Shown piece by piece: positions 1 through 9,961 of a stretch of 34,880 bases of DNA. Position numbers and translations under genes: made by a program. Origin of the DNA: Mesostigma viride (Eukaryota > Streptophyta > Mesostigmatophyceae > Mesostigmatales > Mesostigmataceae). The stretch spans positions 1 through 34,880 of the forward strand of contig RPFO01001665.1 of the NCBI GenBank assembly GCA_009746045.1, written 5' to 3'. Every line of letters begins with the position of its first letter. The first letter of the stretch is position 1. Under the pieces are notes generated by a model. It did not search any database and was not told the DNA's origin. It was given only the letters and a program-made list of their open reading frames with translations.

Positions 1-476
1 CGCAGCATTTGACGGAGGGTCCCGACGGGATCCGCGGGCTCCCATTCGACCTTCACCTCGTCTCCCGCCTTCGCTGCTTCTCGCCCTCGACGAACATCTT
101 GGCGCCGTGCTCCTTCCCTTCGTGCGAGTGAACACGACGTCGACGAGACACCTCCACGTCTTTGATCGTACTCGTGTGAGGACGTCGTTGGTTGTCGTGG
201 ACTGCCCCCCGGTCCACGTTGCCCTTCGTGCGGCTGTTGTTGCTCGTGACCGTCTTCACGACCTCCTCGCACTTCAGCTTCGGGTTCTCGGACTTGTCCG
301 CCGCGTCGGCCTTGTGACGAGCGTGACGCGCCGGTGCCCTGGACGTACTTCTTCCTCCGGAGGAAGAGCACCGTGCCCCCGCCAGGAGCGCCGGTGCCGA
401 CCACGATCCCGAGGACCGACGACCCGATCATCGCGACCTTGCCGATCGTCTGTACAGATCCCACGAGCGAATCCAT
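1..476 (-). CDS. Membrane-anchored viral hypothetical protein, 3' end outside window
   Basis: The ATG lies at 476, 26 nt after the stop of the upstream gene. The first 50 residues hold a hydrophobic stretch (IGSSVLGIVV) followed by basic RRKK, as in a single-pass membrane anchor. After about 60 codons the protein-like sequence hops between frames: ENPKLKCEEVVKTVTSNN at about 290-230 is in a second frame and GDEVKVEWEPADPVGT at about 68-18 is back in the frame of the ATG. This suggests two or more indels, one probably at the G-run near 200. I do not recognise the family. It is co-directional with the DUF5832-like gene, so the two may form one transcription unit. Existence is moderately supported by the start, the anchor and the ordered composition; function is unknown. 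Confidence 0.45.
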   Translation of the reverse strand, partial: MDSLVGSVQTIGKVAMIGSSVLGIVVGTGAPGGGTVLFLRRKKYVQGTGASRSSQGRRGGQVREPEAEVRGGREDGHEQQQPHEGQRGPGGSPRQPTTSSHEYDQRRGGVSSTSCSLARREGARRQDVRRGREAAKAGDEVKVEWEPADPVGTLRQML

Positions 477-502
477 GCTATACGAAATAGGAGACGAAAA
501 AA

Positions 503-1148
503 TTACGCGGCCGCGGCGTCCGGGAGGTGTTCGACCACCTCGAACGTCGGCTGCCCGCCCTCGAGCACGATCTCGGTCGGTACGGCGCCTTCCTGCACGG
601 GCCCTGCCTCGCCCTTGGCGCCGGCTTCTTTGCTGGCCCGGATGCGGTCCTGGTTAAACTCCTTCGACTTGAGCCGGTCCTCGTGGTACTTCCCCATGAT
701 CCTGTCGAGCCGCTCGTCGGTGTATCGGTGCTTGACGCCGGCACGGATGTCGTCCGGCAGCGGGAGGACGATCCAATTGTACATGGACACGACGAAGATG
801 TCGAAGTCGGGGTCCGCCTTCATGATCTCCTCGGCGTGTTTCTCGGCCTCGGCCATGTCGTCGAACGACCCGCGGAGTTTGAGCGCCAAGTGGTCCGAGC
901 GCGGGGGCACGACCACACTGACGACCGCGAACTTTTGTCCCTTGACGTGGATGGACTCGGGGTCCTCCTTCGCCTCGACCTTCCGCCTGGGGACCGGCGG
1001 GATCTCGCCCTCCTCGAGCTCCTCGGCCGTGGCGGCGGCGGTGGCGGCCGACTTGGACGGGGCGGAGGAGACGGGCAGAGTCAGGTCGGGTTCGATGACC
1101 AGACGCTTGGATTCTTCGGACGGGTGGTTTTACCGGATTAGGATACAT
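503..1148 (-). CDS. DUF5832-like giant-virus protein with an early frameshift
   Basis: From about 1120 to the stop at 503 one frame is open and well formed: an Ala/Glu-rich linker, then KGQKFAVVSVVVPP, LALKLRGSFDDMAEAEKHA, a DPDFDIFVVSMYNWIVLPLP segment and a charged tail with TDERLDRIMGKYHEDRLKSK. The order (small beta strand, RG, a helix with paired Ala, DPxFDIFV, W, P, then a Lys/Glu-rich helix) is what I recall of DUF5832 proteins of nucleocytoviruses; their role is unknown. This frame has no ATG before a GTG at 916. An ATG at 1148 in another frame begins MYPNPVKPP and would join it after a one-base shift near 1128. That ATG sits inside the 30-bp inverted repeat, so the 5' end of the gene touches the element boundary. 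Confidence 0.55.
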
Positions 1149-1150
1149 TT
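1121..1150. repeat. 30-bp inverted repeat, copy 1 (right edge of left viral block)
   Basis: This 30-bp stretch (CGGGTGGTTTTACCGG, then ATTAGGATACATTT) is the exact reverse complement of 9985-10014. Viral-type genes end on its left and AT-richer, gene-poor DNA begins on its right. A second copy of AGGATACATTTG follows at 1159-1170. The geometry is what two neighbouring elements with terminal inverted repeats would give, right end here and left end at 9962. Confidence 0.8.
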
Positions 1151-1170
1151 TTTTGTCTAGGATACATTTG

Positions 1171-1829
1171 ATGCACTGTGCAGTTTTCAGATGTGTTTGT
1201 GGGGGTTGATTGCGCCTAGCATGCATTTTATTGAAGCAATGAGTTTCCCAAGATATACATTATATAAACTAAGACAATTGACCCATTAACGCAATGAGAC
1301 AACATCAATGAGACAACATATGCCAATTGAAGGCTGCCCGCAACTTTATTCCAAGTTCATTATTATATGATTCCAAGACCATAACTCTTCCAAGACCGTA
1401 CATCTTCAAGATATAGCACTACAGACACCCACGCGGCTTCCGCGGTCATCACGCTCCTCCTCCAAGACAACTCAACCTTACAGGACGTTGGGCCATCATA
1501 CGTCCGGAATAATTGTGTCACTTATTACATAACCAAACTTTTTGAGGGATCGCCATGGTTGCATGGTTTCAACACATGCGCCCTGCACTCATGTGCATCA
1601 AAGGTGTTGCGTAGTGCCAACTCAGTGTCAAAGAACTGATTCAATAATATTTCCCGTATGGCCATGAAGGCCCACATGAGTTAAACATGGCCGAGAGTGA
1701 TTGCATCATCCTTCTTGGCGACATCGGTCTTGACGACGTCGATGGGGAAGACGGCAGCACCTGCATGTGAACAAAAGAATCCATGAACTGTGGCATCCAA
1801 AGGCAACAACATATTAGCATCCCATTGAA
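1171..1829. other. Host-like DNA without a visible gene
   Basis: AT-richer than both flanks, with short direct repeats (GAGACAACAT twice at about 1303-1320, also present near 9805 and 9868 beside the other viral edge). I see no open frame longer than about 60 codons that looks coding, no RNA gene and no clear promoter. Confidence 0.5.
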
Positions 1830-2850
1830 CACGAAGCCACGCTGACCCGGCCATCCAGCCGCCCACGCAGCCACAGAGCCAGCCAGCCACGCAGTGACGC
1901 ACCCACCCAGCCACACATCCACGCATCCACGCACCCGGCACCCCCCCCCCCCCCAGCCAGCCACGCAGCCACGCAGCCACGCAGCCACGCAGCAGCGCAG
2001 CCACGCAGCCACACAGCCACGCACCCTCCTTTCCAGCCACGCAGCCACGCAGCCACGCAGCCACGCAGCCACGCAGCCACGCAGCAGCGCAGCTACACGC
2101 AGCCACACAGCCACGCACCCTCCTTTCCAGCCAAGCAGCCACGCAGCCACGCAGCCACGCAGCCACGCAGCAGCGCAGCCACGCAGCCACACAGCCACGC
2201 ACCCTCCTTTCCAGCCACGCAGCCACGCAGCCACGCAGCAGCGCAGCCACGCAGCCACACAGCCACGCACCCTCCTTTCCAGCCAAGCAGCCACGCAGCC
2301 ACGCAGCCACGCAGCCACGCAGCAGCGCAGCCACGCAGCCACACAGCCACGCAGCCACGCAGCCACGCAGCAGCGCAGCCACGCAGCCACGCAGCCACGC
2401 AGCAGCGCAGCCACGCAGCCACACAGCCACGCACCCTCCTTTCCAGCCACGCAGCCACGCAGCCACGCAGCCACGCAGCCACGCAGCCACGCAGCCACGC
2501 AGCCACGCAGCCACGCAGCCACGCAGCCACGCAGCCACGCAGCAGCGCAGCCACGCAGCCACACAGCCACGCACCCTCCTTTCCAGCCAAGCAGCCACGC
2601 AGCCACGCAGCAGCGCAGCCACGCAGCCACACAGCCACGCACCCTCCTTTCCAGCCACGCAGCCACGCAGCAGCGCAGCCACGCAGCAGCGCAGCCACGC
2701 AGCCACACAGCCACGCAGCCACGCAGCCACGCAGCAGCGCAGCCACGCAGCCACGCAGCCACGCAGCCACGCAGCCACGCAGCAGCGCAGCCACGCAGCC
2801 ACACAGCCACGCACCCTCCTTTCCAGCCAAGCAGCCACGCAGTCACACAG
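1830..2850. repeat. 8-bp minisatellite (CAGCCACG) with higher-order units
   Basis: The unit CAGCCACG is repeated more than a hundred times with CAGCAGCG variants. Roughly every 60-140 bp a spacer ACCCTCCTTTCCAGCCA recurs (about 2027, 2118, 2208, 2271, 2434, 2573, 2640, 2814), giving a higher-order array. Because 8 is not a multiple of 3, every frame on a strand reads the same 8-residue repeat (AATQPRSH on plus, RGCVAAWL on minus), which explains the long open frames here. None of these is credible as a gene. Confidence 0.95.
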
Positions 2851-2917
2851 TCAAACCCCCCTACCCCCCCCCCCCACACACACCCCCAACCCACCCACTC
2901 AACACTACACGAATGAC

Positions 2918-3053
2918 TCACAAAGAACTGCTGCACCACCGATGATCCCTGCGGGAACTGCTCTGCTGCCGACGGTCCCTGCGAAAACTGCTGCAGTGCC
3001 GACAATGCCTGTGGAAACTGCGACATTGCCGACGCTGCCTGCGGGAACTGAAG

Positions 3054-3143
<90 letters not shown>

Positions 3144-3192
3144 AGTTGTTGCTGCAGTTGCTGCTGCAGTTGCTGCTGCAGTTGCTGCTGCA

Positions 3193-3234
<42 letters not shown>

Positions 3235-3597
3235 GCTGGACCACTTGTTTCTGCACCTCTTGACGCAGCTGCAAACCAAGCTCTTCAACCTTCTTGCTTT
3301 GGTTCTCCATAGCTCGTTGCATCTCTCTCATCGTCTGTTCCACGCCCACCAGTACGGGGGTCGGCGGCGGCAGCGGCTGGGTACGCTCTGGCTGGGTGCG
3401 CTCTGGCTGGGTGCGCTCTGGCTGCCGTGCAGGACCTTGCCACATCGGCCGGCGCATTGGTGGTTTGCACCGGCCAAAAAATCTACTTTCATGGCACCAG
3501 ATTTCTTTCCTAGCACCCATTTTCTACAATCGTCCCCGGCATAACACAAATCAATCAATTCGTCCATGTCATCGCTTCGGCTATCAGCATCGGGCAT
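2918..3597 (-). CDS. Possible host polyglutamine/coiled-coil ORF
   Basis: The minus strand from 3597 begins MPDADSRSDDMDELIDLCYA and continues as DDCRKWVLGKKSGAMKVD; from about 3440 the better frame is another one, with QPERT repeats, then a heptad-rich EQTMREMQRAMENQSKKVEE stretch and about 60 glutamines from a CAG tract, ending in an Arg/Ser-rich tail at 2918. The coiled-coil part looks like real protein, while the tail after the glutamine tract looks out of frame. I do not recognise a family; it may be a host exon or part of a transposable element. Frame change plus triplet tract make the model weak. Confidence 0.3.
3056..3233. repeat. GCT (CTG/CAG) trinucleotide tract
   Basis: About 29 uninterrupted GCT units from 3056, then four CAGTTGCTGCTG interruptions at about 3141-3195, then a further run of GCT to about 3230. 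On the minus strand it encodes polyglutamine. Confidence 0.95.
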
Positions 3598-3774
3598 AGT
3601 TCCCGTGGCTAGTGCCCATCATTCTTTCCACCTTGAGCGGGGCGAAGTCACGAATTCAAGCGCGAAGTGCATTTGAATCAAGCGGGAACTGGGTGACACT
3701 CCTTGAAGACGTGCAGCTCCAAGGCATGCAAATGATGCAATGTATGAAAGATACGATACGCAAAGTTCAGGTGT

Positions 3775-4690
3775 TCAGGTGAAGCCGTGAAGACGTGGTG
3801 AAGACAGGTGAAGACGCGGTGAAGACGTGAAGACGTGAAGACGTGAAGACGTGAAGACGTGAAGACACGATACGGCAAGTTCAGGTGAAGTTCAGGTGTT
3901 CAGGTGAAGCCGTGAAGACGTGAAGACGTGAAGCCGTGAAGACGTGGTGAAGACAGGTGAAGACGCGGTGAAGACGTGAAGACGTGAAGACGTGAAGACG
4001 TGAAGACGTGAAGACACGATACGGCAAGTTCAGGTGAAGTTCAGGTGTTCAGGTGAAGCCGTGAAGACGTGAAGCCGTGAAGACGTGAAGACGTGGTGAA
4101 GACAGGTGAAGACGCGGTGAAGACGTGAAGACGTGAAGACGTGAAGACGTGAAGACACGATACGGCAAGTTCAGGTGAAGTTCAGGTGTTCAGGTGAAGC
4201 CGTGAAGACGTGAAGACGTGAAGCCGTGAAGACGTGGTGAAGACAGGTGAAGACGCGGTGAAGACGTGAAGACGTGAAGACGTGAAGACGTGAAGACGTG
4301 AAGACACGATACGGCAAGTTCAGGTGAAGTTCAGGTGTTCAGGTGAAGCCGTGAAGCCGTGAAGCCGTGAAGCCGTGAAGACGTGGTGAAGACAGGTGAA
4401 GACGCGGTGAAGACGTGAAGACGTGAAGACGTGAAGACGTGAAGACACGATACGGCAAGTTCAGGTGAAGTTCAGGTGTTCAGGTGAAGCCGTGAAGACG
4501 TGAAGACGCGAAGACGTGAAGACGTGGTGAAGACAGGTGAAGACGCGGTGAAGACGTGAAGACGTGAAGACGTGCATGCAAGGTATCAAAGATACGATAC
4601 GCCGCAAGTTCAGGTGAAGTCGTGAAGACGTGAAGACGTGAAGACGTGAAGACGTGAAGACGTGAAGACGTGAAGACGTGAAGACCAGGA
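3775..4690. repeat. 8-bp minisatellite (GTGAAGAC) with ~145-bp higher-order units
   Basis: The unit GTGAAGAC is repeated in blocks separated by a conserved segment that starts ACGATACGGCAAGTTCAGG. That segment starts at about 3867, 4016, 4157, 4316 and 4447, so the higher-order period is 131-159 bp. All three minus frames read SRLHVFTS-type repeats for the same arithmetic reason as the other minisatellite. Confidence 0.95.
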
Positions 4691-4792
4691 CTGTCACGTG
4701 AAGACTGGGACGTGAAGGCAAGTTGCAGCACTCGGCCGCTGCAGTCGCACGCAGGTAGAAACGAGTATTGCTGCTTGAATCTGTCAAGACCC

Positions 4793-4900
4793 CATCGAAT
4801 GTAAAACAGGTTTTTCGTAAAGAAATCCGATTTGTGGGCGGGCTTTACATATTGCTTCTGTCCAAGCACTACCGGATGTAAAACAGTATACTTCTTGAAG
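4793..4900. repeat. 108-bp direct repeat, copy 1
   Basis: It begins CATCGAATGTA, contains TTGTGGGCGGG and CCGGATGTA, and ends TTGAAG. A diverged second copy of the same length lies at 4971-5078, offset by 178 bp. There is no open frame of note; this is probably a dispersed host repeat. Confidence 0.75.
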
Positions 4901-4970
4901 AAATAAGTTGGGGCTTTGTTGGGCGTCACATTTGACCGGTGGGCGGAGTTTCCTGCTTCTGTGAAGGCGC

Positions 4971-5078
4971 CATCGAATGTAGATCAGTAGATTTTCTAAA
5001 GAAATCTGAGTTGTGGGCGGGGCCTTTATTGCTTGTGTCCATCCACCACCGGATGTAGAACAGTAGACTTATTGAAGG
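4971..5078. repeat. 108-bp direct repeat, copy 2
   Basis: Second copy of the repeat at 4793-4900, same start and end words and the same length, with scattered substitutions and small gaps. Confidence 0.75.
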
Positions 5079-5218
5079 TGAATCACGATACAACAGCTGT
5101 AGTTGACAACATCATGACCGGCACATCTTTCCCCCACCGCTGCTCAACCCGGTCCCCCCCAAACTCCTCCACACTTGCCCACCTTTCCACCCTCCTCCAC
5201 GGCCCGTTGTGTTTGCAG

Positions 5219-5263
5219 GCGTTGGCACAAAGGGAGGAGGCCGTGCGAGCCGGGAAACTCACG
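5219..5263 (+). CDS. CFAP299: CFAP299-like exon (ALAQREE...GKLT)
   Basis: A pyrimidine-rich stretch ends in GTTTGCAG at 5218; then 15 codons read ALAQREEAVRAGKLT, followed by the donor GTATGG at 5264. CFAP299 (C4orf22) proteins carry a segment of the form ALAxREExxRxGKL directly before (V/I)IFIRDRN, and the next exon here at 5953 supplies exactly that. CFAP299 is a conserved protein of ciliated eukaryotes, linked to flagella. Phase is 0 on both sides. It is too short to stand alone; the support comes from the pair. Neighbouring exons of the gene were not found in this window. Confidence 0.7.
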
Positions 5264-5952
5264 GTATGGTTTGATTTCTAGTTTTGTATTAGGACCCTAG
5301 GGTAGCTATGTTATATAGGCATGTCTGACAGCATAGCTCACCATTTCATTACCATGGGATGCTGAGCATACCATTTCCAGAGAGGTAAGTCAGTCACTCT
5401 TCGCAGTTGACAAGTCAGAGAAAGCAATCAAGTGCAGCGTTCACAACTCTTGCCGCTCGTAACCTTTTGTCTGCCCGGTTTGGCAGCTCCCTGTCTTTGC
5501 TTTCTCTCGTATTTCTTTCTTTTGTCTCTTTTCTACATCTTTCTTTGCTAATTCTTGAATATATGATGCTATTGTAGCATCCTTCTAGCGCGGATCGCTC
5601 TTAATATCCTTCTCGCGCACGTTTCCTCGCTTTTTCTCATGTAAGAGCGTCTTCCCTGCCCATGCAGCGTGTACCTGGTGTGTGTGGCTCTGCCTTGCCA
5701 ATCACAACTGACCGACATGCTGGTCAGGCACTGCAGGTCGTTGCCCTTGCGTGTGTGAACCTGCTGTTTTGGCTGTTCCCATGGCCGCTGCGTGTGTCCG
5801 TGAATGATACCATGGGAGGGAGACTTCTCCCATGGGTCCCCTTCGCTGACACTCGTGATGTAGGTTCGCGTCGACTTGTTTCTCTCACTGTGCCCATATT
5901 GGCCTCGCACGGCTTTGTCTCTCATTCCTTGTTTGCATGCGGCGGCGTGTAG
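5264..5952 (+). other. Intron between the two CFAP299-like exons
   Basis: A 689-nt GT-AG interval, phase 0, with a pyrimidine-rich region before the acceptor (GCGGCGTGTAG). An internal AGAG|GTAAGT site near 5383-5395 looks like a cryptic donor. No other gene is visible in it. Confidence 0.6.
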
Positions 5953-5994
5953 ACCATCATCTTCATCCGAGACCGCAACAGCAAGGGCCAGGAG
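5953..5994 (+). CDS. CFAP299: CFAP299-like exon (TIIFIRDRNSKGQE)
   Basis: An acceptor AG at 5951-5952 is followed by 14 codons reading TIIFIRDRNSKGQE and a consensus donor GTGAGT at 5995. Joined in phase 0 to the exon at 5219, it gives GKLT-TIIFIRDRNSKGQE, which follows the family's GKLxxxIFIRDRNxxGQE; the family continues with ISGYIDYAHRL. I searched by eye for that next exon between 5995 and 9960 and did not see it. GC-rich repeats and a possible mobile element follow, so the next exon is either beyond the second viral block or lost. Confidence 0.75.
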
Positions 5995-6159
5995 GTGAGT
6001 AATTGCTGAGGGCATGGCTCCTATCCCTTGATGAGTCTAGCGCCATGTACCACCCTCTATGCCTGCATATAGGTGACGCATTGAAAATGCAAGCATCTTA
6101 CTAGAAGTAGCACGGGCCTCCGAGGTGAGATTTTGCGCAGGCCTCATGATCCCAATGGA

Positions 6160-7135
6160 CCTGCGAAGCGCATGGCGCGCATGGGCGGCCGGCCGGCGCA
6201 GCTGGCATGCGGCGGGGCGGGGCTGTCGACGGGCGGCGGGGCAGGGCCGTCGGCGCGCGGGGGCCAGCGGCGCTGCCGGTGCGCGCGGGCGGCGGGCCGG
6301 CGCACCTGGCATGCGGCGGGGCAGGGCTGTCGACGGGCGGCGGGGCGGGGCAGTCGACGGGCGGCGGGGCAGGGCCAGCGGCGCTGCCGGCGCGCGTGGG
6401 CAGCGGGCCGGCGCAGCTGGCATGCGGCGGGGCGGGGCTGTCGACGGGCGGGGCAGGGCTGTCGACGGGCGGCGGGGCAGGGCCGTCGGCGCGCGGGGGG
6501 CCAGCGGCGCTGCCGGCGCGCGCGGGCGGCGGGCCGGCGCACCTGGCATGCGGTGGGTCGGGGCTGTCGACGGGCGGCGGGGCGGGGCAGTCGACGGGCG
6601 GCGGGGCAGGGCCGTCAGCGCGCGGGGGGCCAGCGGCGCTGCCGGCGCGCGTGGGCGGCGGGCCGGCGCAGCTGGCATGCGGCGGGGCGGGGCAGTCGAC
6701 AGGCGGCGGGGCGGGGCAGCCGGTGCGCGGCGGGGCGGCGCCGTCGGCGGGCGGCGAGGTGGCGCAGCCAGCGCGCAGCGAGGTGGCAGCGGCGGCGCAG
6801 CCTGCATGCGGCGGGGCAGGGCTGTCGACGGGCGGCGGGGCGGGGCAGTCGACGGGCGGCGGGGCAGGGCCGTCGGCGCGCGGGGGGCCAGCGGCGCTGC
6901 CGGCGCGCATGGGCGGCGGGCCGGCGCAGCTGGCATGCGGCGGGGCGGGGCTGTCAACGGGCGGCGGGGCAGGGCCGTCGGCGCGCGGGGGGCCAACGGC
7001 GCTGCCGGCGCGCGTGGGCGGCGGGCCGGCGCAGCTGGCATGCGGCGGGGCGGGGCAGCCTGTCGACGGGCTACGGGGCGGGGCAGCCGGCGCGCGGCGG
7101 GCCGGCGGCGCAGCCGGCGGGCGGCGGAGCGGCGG
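6160..7135. repeat. GC-rich tandem repeat, about 8 units of 100-130 bp
   Basis: Units share CTGGCATGCGG (about 6202, 6305, 6418, 6544, 6672, 6935, 7035; variant at 6800), CTGTCGACGGGCGGCGGGG and GCCAGCGGCGCTGCCGGCGC. All frames are open and read Gly/Ala/Arg/Pro-rich sequence, which is the usual by-product of such composition and not evidence of a gene. The array ends about 45 bp before the ATG at 7181. Confidence 0.9.
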
Positions 7136-7180
7136 AGCGGCGGAGCGGCACAGCCGGTGCCTGAAAAACGCGGTCGCTCA

Positions 7181-8711
7181 ATGAAGGTGCACCACGCCGT
7201 CTTCTTCCAGGTACAGGGCAACACAGAGACCTGGTTGTCCTACCGGACCACGGAGTCCCAAAAGACGCCGTGGCAGCCCGCGGGGACTCGACAGGAAGGC
7301 GCGCCACGGTGCGGGAAGGCGATGACACAGCCATACAGGTTTGATGCGGAGGGGCGGCCGCTGTTTGGCGTCCGACTTGTGGATCCAGACCGCATTCCGA
7401 TGTTGCAGGACACCCCAGCCTTCGCACCATTGAACATGGAGTTTCTGGGGAAGGAGCTGGAGTCGATCAAAACAAGGGTCGAGAAGTTGCCCCATGGCAT
7501 CTGGCAGTGGTACTTTCCGCCCGACACCATCAAGCCAAACAAGGCCTTTTTTCGCAAGTCAAGTCCCACATGCCCCTGAGGAGGTGCCTGAGGAGTGGCG
7601 CCCTTTGCCGTGGCCATCTCGCGCGGACATCTCCGCCCTGCGTGAGCACGATGCAGCGCCTGAACCACCACCGACGCAAGAAGAGCACTTCATGGCGTTG
7701 GTCGACGCAGAGGCGGTGCGCGTCACCCCGCTGGTAGACCGAGTTCGTCATGATGGCCACACACAGCAGGAATGGGCGGCAGAAGACAGGGCCATGGCAG
7801 CCAAGGTCGCTTACTTGAAGCGCATGCAAGGCGTTGAGAAAGGCTCCGCTGTTCTATACTGGCACCCTTCAGCTGGTATTCTCTGCAACTCGAAGCTCAC
7901 GTGGACTCCAGTCCTCGTTGGCATCATCAAGGAGGTGGTTGCGAAGGAGGATGGCGGCCAACCTTCTATTGAGCTCTTTGTATACCGCGCTAAGCATTTG
8001 CATGACACGTGGCACCCGTGGAATACAGACATTGCGCAATGGCCCCATCCGCCAACCACTGCGGCGCACACGGTGATCATCACCGCCTCAGACCTCGTCT
8101 TGACACAAGTGGTGGGCAAGCGAGGTCAGCCGCCCCATGGAGTCTCCTTGGGTGCGAACGAAAAGCTCACCAAGGAGTGCCTAAAGGCGCTGAAGGAGGT
8201 GCCCTATGACGCGGAACACCCGGTCGTGAAGTGGCAAGATGCTGAATGCTCGAAGGGCATCGTCGGCATGGCGAAGGCATGCTGGGAAGGCGTAACGCTG
8301 CAGGTCAAGAGTGGCAGCCGCAACCTCGTAGGGCAAGTCGTGTGTCATTGGGCGTCGGAGCGTGTGACATCCGCGGACGGTCGCACCGAAAGCCGGGACG
8401 GCAGGTACCATGGTCGTGTCGCTGTTGTCGACACGCAAAACGACATGGTAGCCATGTACTGGGGTGCCCGTTGGGAGGAGGACGCGGTTTCTTGCGTGCC
8501 TCTCCACGAGCTGGAGGCACAGATCTGCGGGTGCCCCGGTGTGGTCGTCCCTGCGTTGCAAGCGCCGGATATCACCCTGGCCGAGGCTCGATTGCGCGAG
8601 ATGGTTCCACCCAGCGACGTTGTGGCGGAGAACAACAACGCAGGCGCCTCCCGGCGTCGGAAGCGAGCGCTCATCCTTGCCGATGACGATGACGACGACG
8701 ACGACTGCTGA
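7181..8711 (+). CDS. Unrecognised host or mobile-element protein, frameshifted
   Basis: The frame from the ATG at 7181 (MKVHHAVFFQVQGNTETWLS) is protein-like up to IKPNKAFF. The good frame then moves by one base at the T6 run at 7547-7552 and runs as ASQVPHAPEEVPEEWRPL to a stop at 8711, giving about 510 residues in all. The second part contains YWHPSAGILCNSKLTWTPVL, SIELFVYRAKHLHDTWHPW and GRYHGRVAVVDTQNDMVAMY, has repeated Trp and Val-Gly strands, and ends RRRKRALILADDDDDDDDC, a basic patch plus acidic tail. I do not recognise the family. Its place between a tandem array and a degenerate triplet tract would fit cargo of a mobile element, but I saw no transposase motif. Confidence 0.5.
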
Positions 8712-8734
8712 AGCGCAAGCAGCGTTGTTGTCAT

Positions 8735-9130
8735 TGAGCTGCTCATGTGCTGCTGCTGCTGCTGTGCTGCCATGCTATTGCTGCTGCATTGCTGCCGTAC
8801 TGCTGCTGTGCTATTGTGCTGATGTGTTGCTGCATTGCTGCCGTGCCGCTGATGTATTGCTGTCGTGCTGCTGTGTTGATGCACTGCTGCATTGCTGCCG
8901 TGCTGCTGAGCTAGTACTGCCTATTAGTGAATTTCCTATCAATGGACTATAGTCCACTGATAGGAAATTCAGGAATCGGCATACTAAGTTGCTGCTGCGC
9001 TGACTTGTGCTCCTGCTATGCGGCCGTGTTGATGTGCTACAGTTGTGCTGCTGCTGTGCTACGGTCATGCTGCTGCTGTGTTGCTGGGCTGATGTGTTGT
9101 TGCATTGATGTAGTGGCTATTGTTCCGCTA
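8735..9130. repeat. Degenerate CTG-type microsatellite
   Basis: Dense TGCTG/TGTGCTG/CATTGCTGCC words with drifting spacing, interrupted by the palindrome at 8929-8970. Frames on both strands are open only because of the triplet-like composition. Confidence 0.8.
8929..8970. repeat. 42-bp near-perfect palindrome
   Basis: The 21-bp left arm (GAATTTCCTATCAATGGACTA) at 8929-8949 is followed without a loop by its reverse complement at 8950-8970 with one mismatch. It stands out in AT content from the surrounding CTG-rich tract, so it may be a small inserted inverted-repeat element. Confidence 0.85.
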
Positions 9131-9961
9131 CTACAATTTGCTACTGATGCCGCTGCTGGTGCTTTTTTGCATGTCAGTGCCCGCTATGTTCACACCACTG
9201 TTGCCGCGGTTGGTATCGCGTGATTTCCACCGGTTGTGCGTTGACATGTGTTACTCATGCATTTGCCCCTATATTTGGTAGCACGCGGTTTCGCGTTAGT
9301 TAGGTGCAGACAGCTGCATGTAGACAAACATCTTGTTTAAGTCGGTCAATTAACTGTTCTTGACGCATCATGGTCCAAGTCGACCGACCTGTAGGGACCA
9401 GTAGAGCAATTGTCTAGGAGAAAGAGCGTGATCGCTGCAGAAGCCGCGTGGCAGCCGTGGCTGTACCTGTAGTACGACCTGCATATATATGGATACTGTA
9501 TTTGGATACTGGGTTGTTTATCAATTCTGGTTTTAATTTATTTAGTGTACCTGGTGTTGGCATGCCAACTCAGTGCTAAACTACTTTATGCACAATGATG
9601 CAACTTGATGCTATAGTGACGTGCCACGATGTAACTTTATTAACTTCACCATTAGTCATGGGGTCAATAGGATTGCTCATTATGCCATGTTAACATGAAC
9701 CATGGGTTACGTAATAGTGAAAACAGTAATCATGATGCTCCACTTGAAGTCTCCAACATGGTCATGTTTGGAATTTTATTGATCATATTCACAATATATG
9801 AAAAGAGACAACAAACGTGGAAGCATGGCACGCCGAGGCCGATAATATATGTGTGAAATATGAAAAGAGACAACATCTTTGGCAAGCATGATCATATTAT
9901 GCTTGCCAAACATATTAATGATATCGACCATGTCCAGAAACCATGTTTGCCAATGGTGCAT
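9131..9961. other. AT-rich host-like DNA with a 12-bp inverted repeat
   Basis: No convincing gene. At 9878-9910 TTTGGCAAGCAT and ATGCTTGCCAAA form a perfect 12-bp inverted repeat with a 9-nt loop. Two copies of ATATGAAAAGAGACAACA lie about 64 bp apart (near 9797 and 9860). The sequence GCCAACTCAGTG near 9565 also occurs near 1615. Confidence 0.6.

Noticed and set aside
1641-3026. Long open frames over the CAGCCACG minisatellite on both strands
   Set aside because: They are forced by an 8-bp repeat without stop codons; the same octapeptide appears in all frames.
3775-4690. CRISPR-like array
   Set aside because: The units are contiguous 8-mers with no unique spacers, in a eukaryotic setting with no cas genes.
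5383-5386. Four-base microexon between CCATTTCCAG and GTAAGT
   Set aside because: It would break the phase-0 join that gives the CFAP299 sequence.
6037-7180. Long Gly/Ala/Arg/Pro frames over the GC-rich array
   Set aside because: All six frames are open from composition and repeat structure; none has a protein-like pattern.
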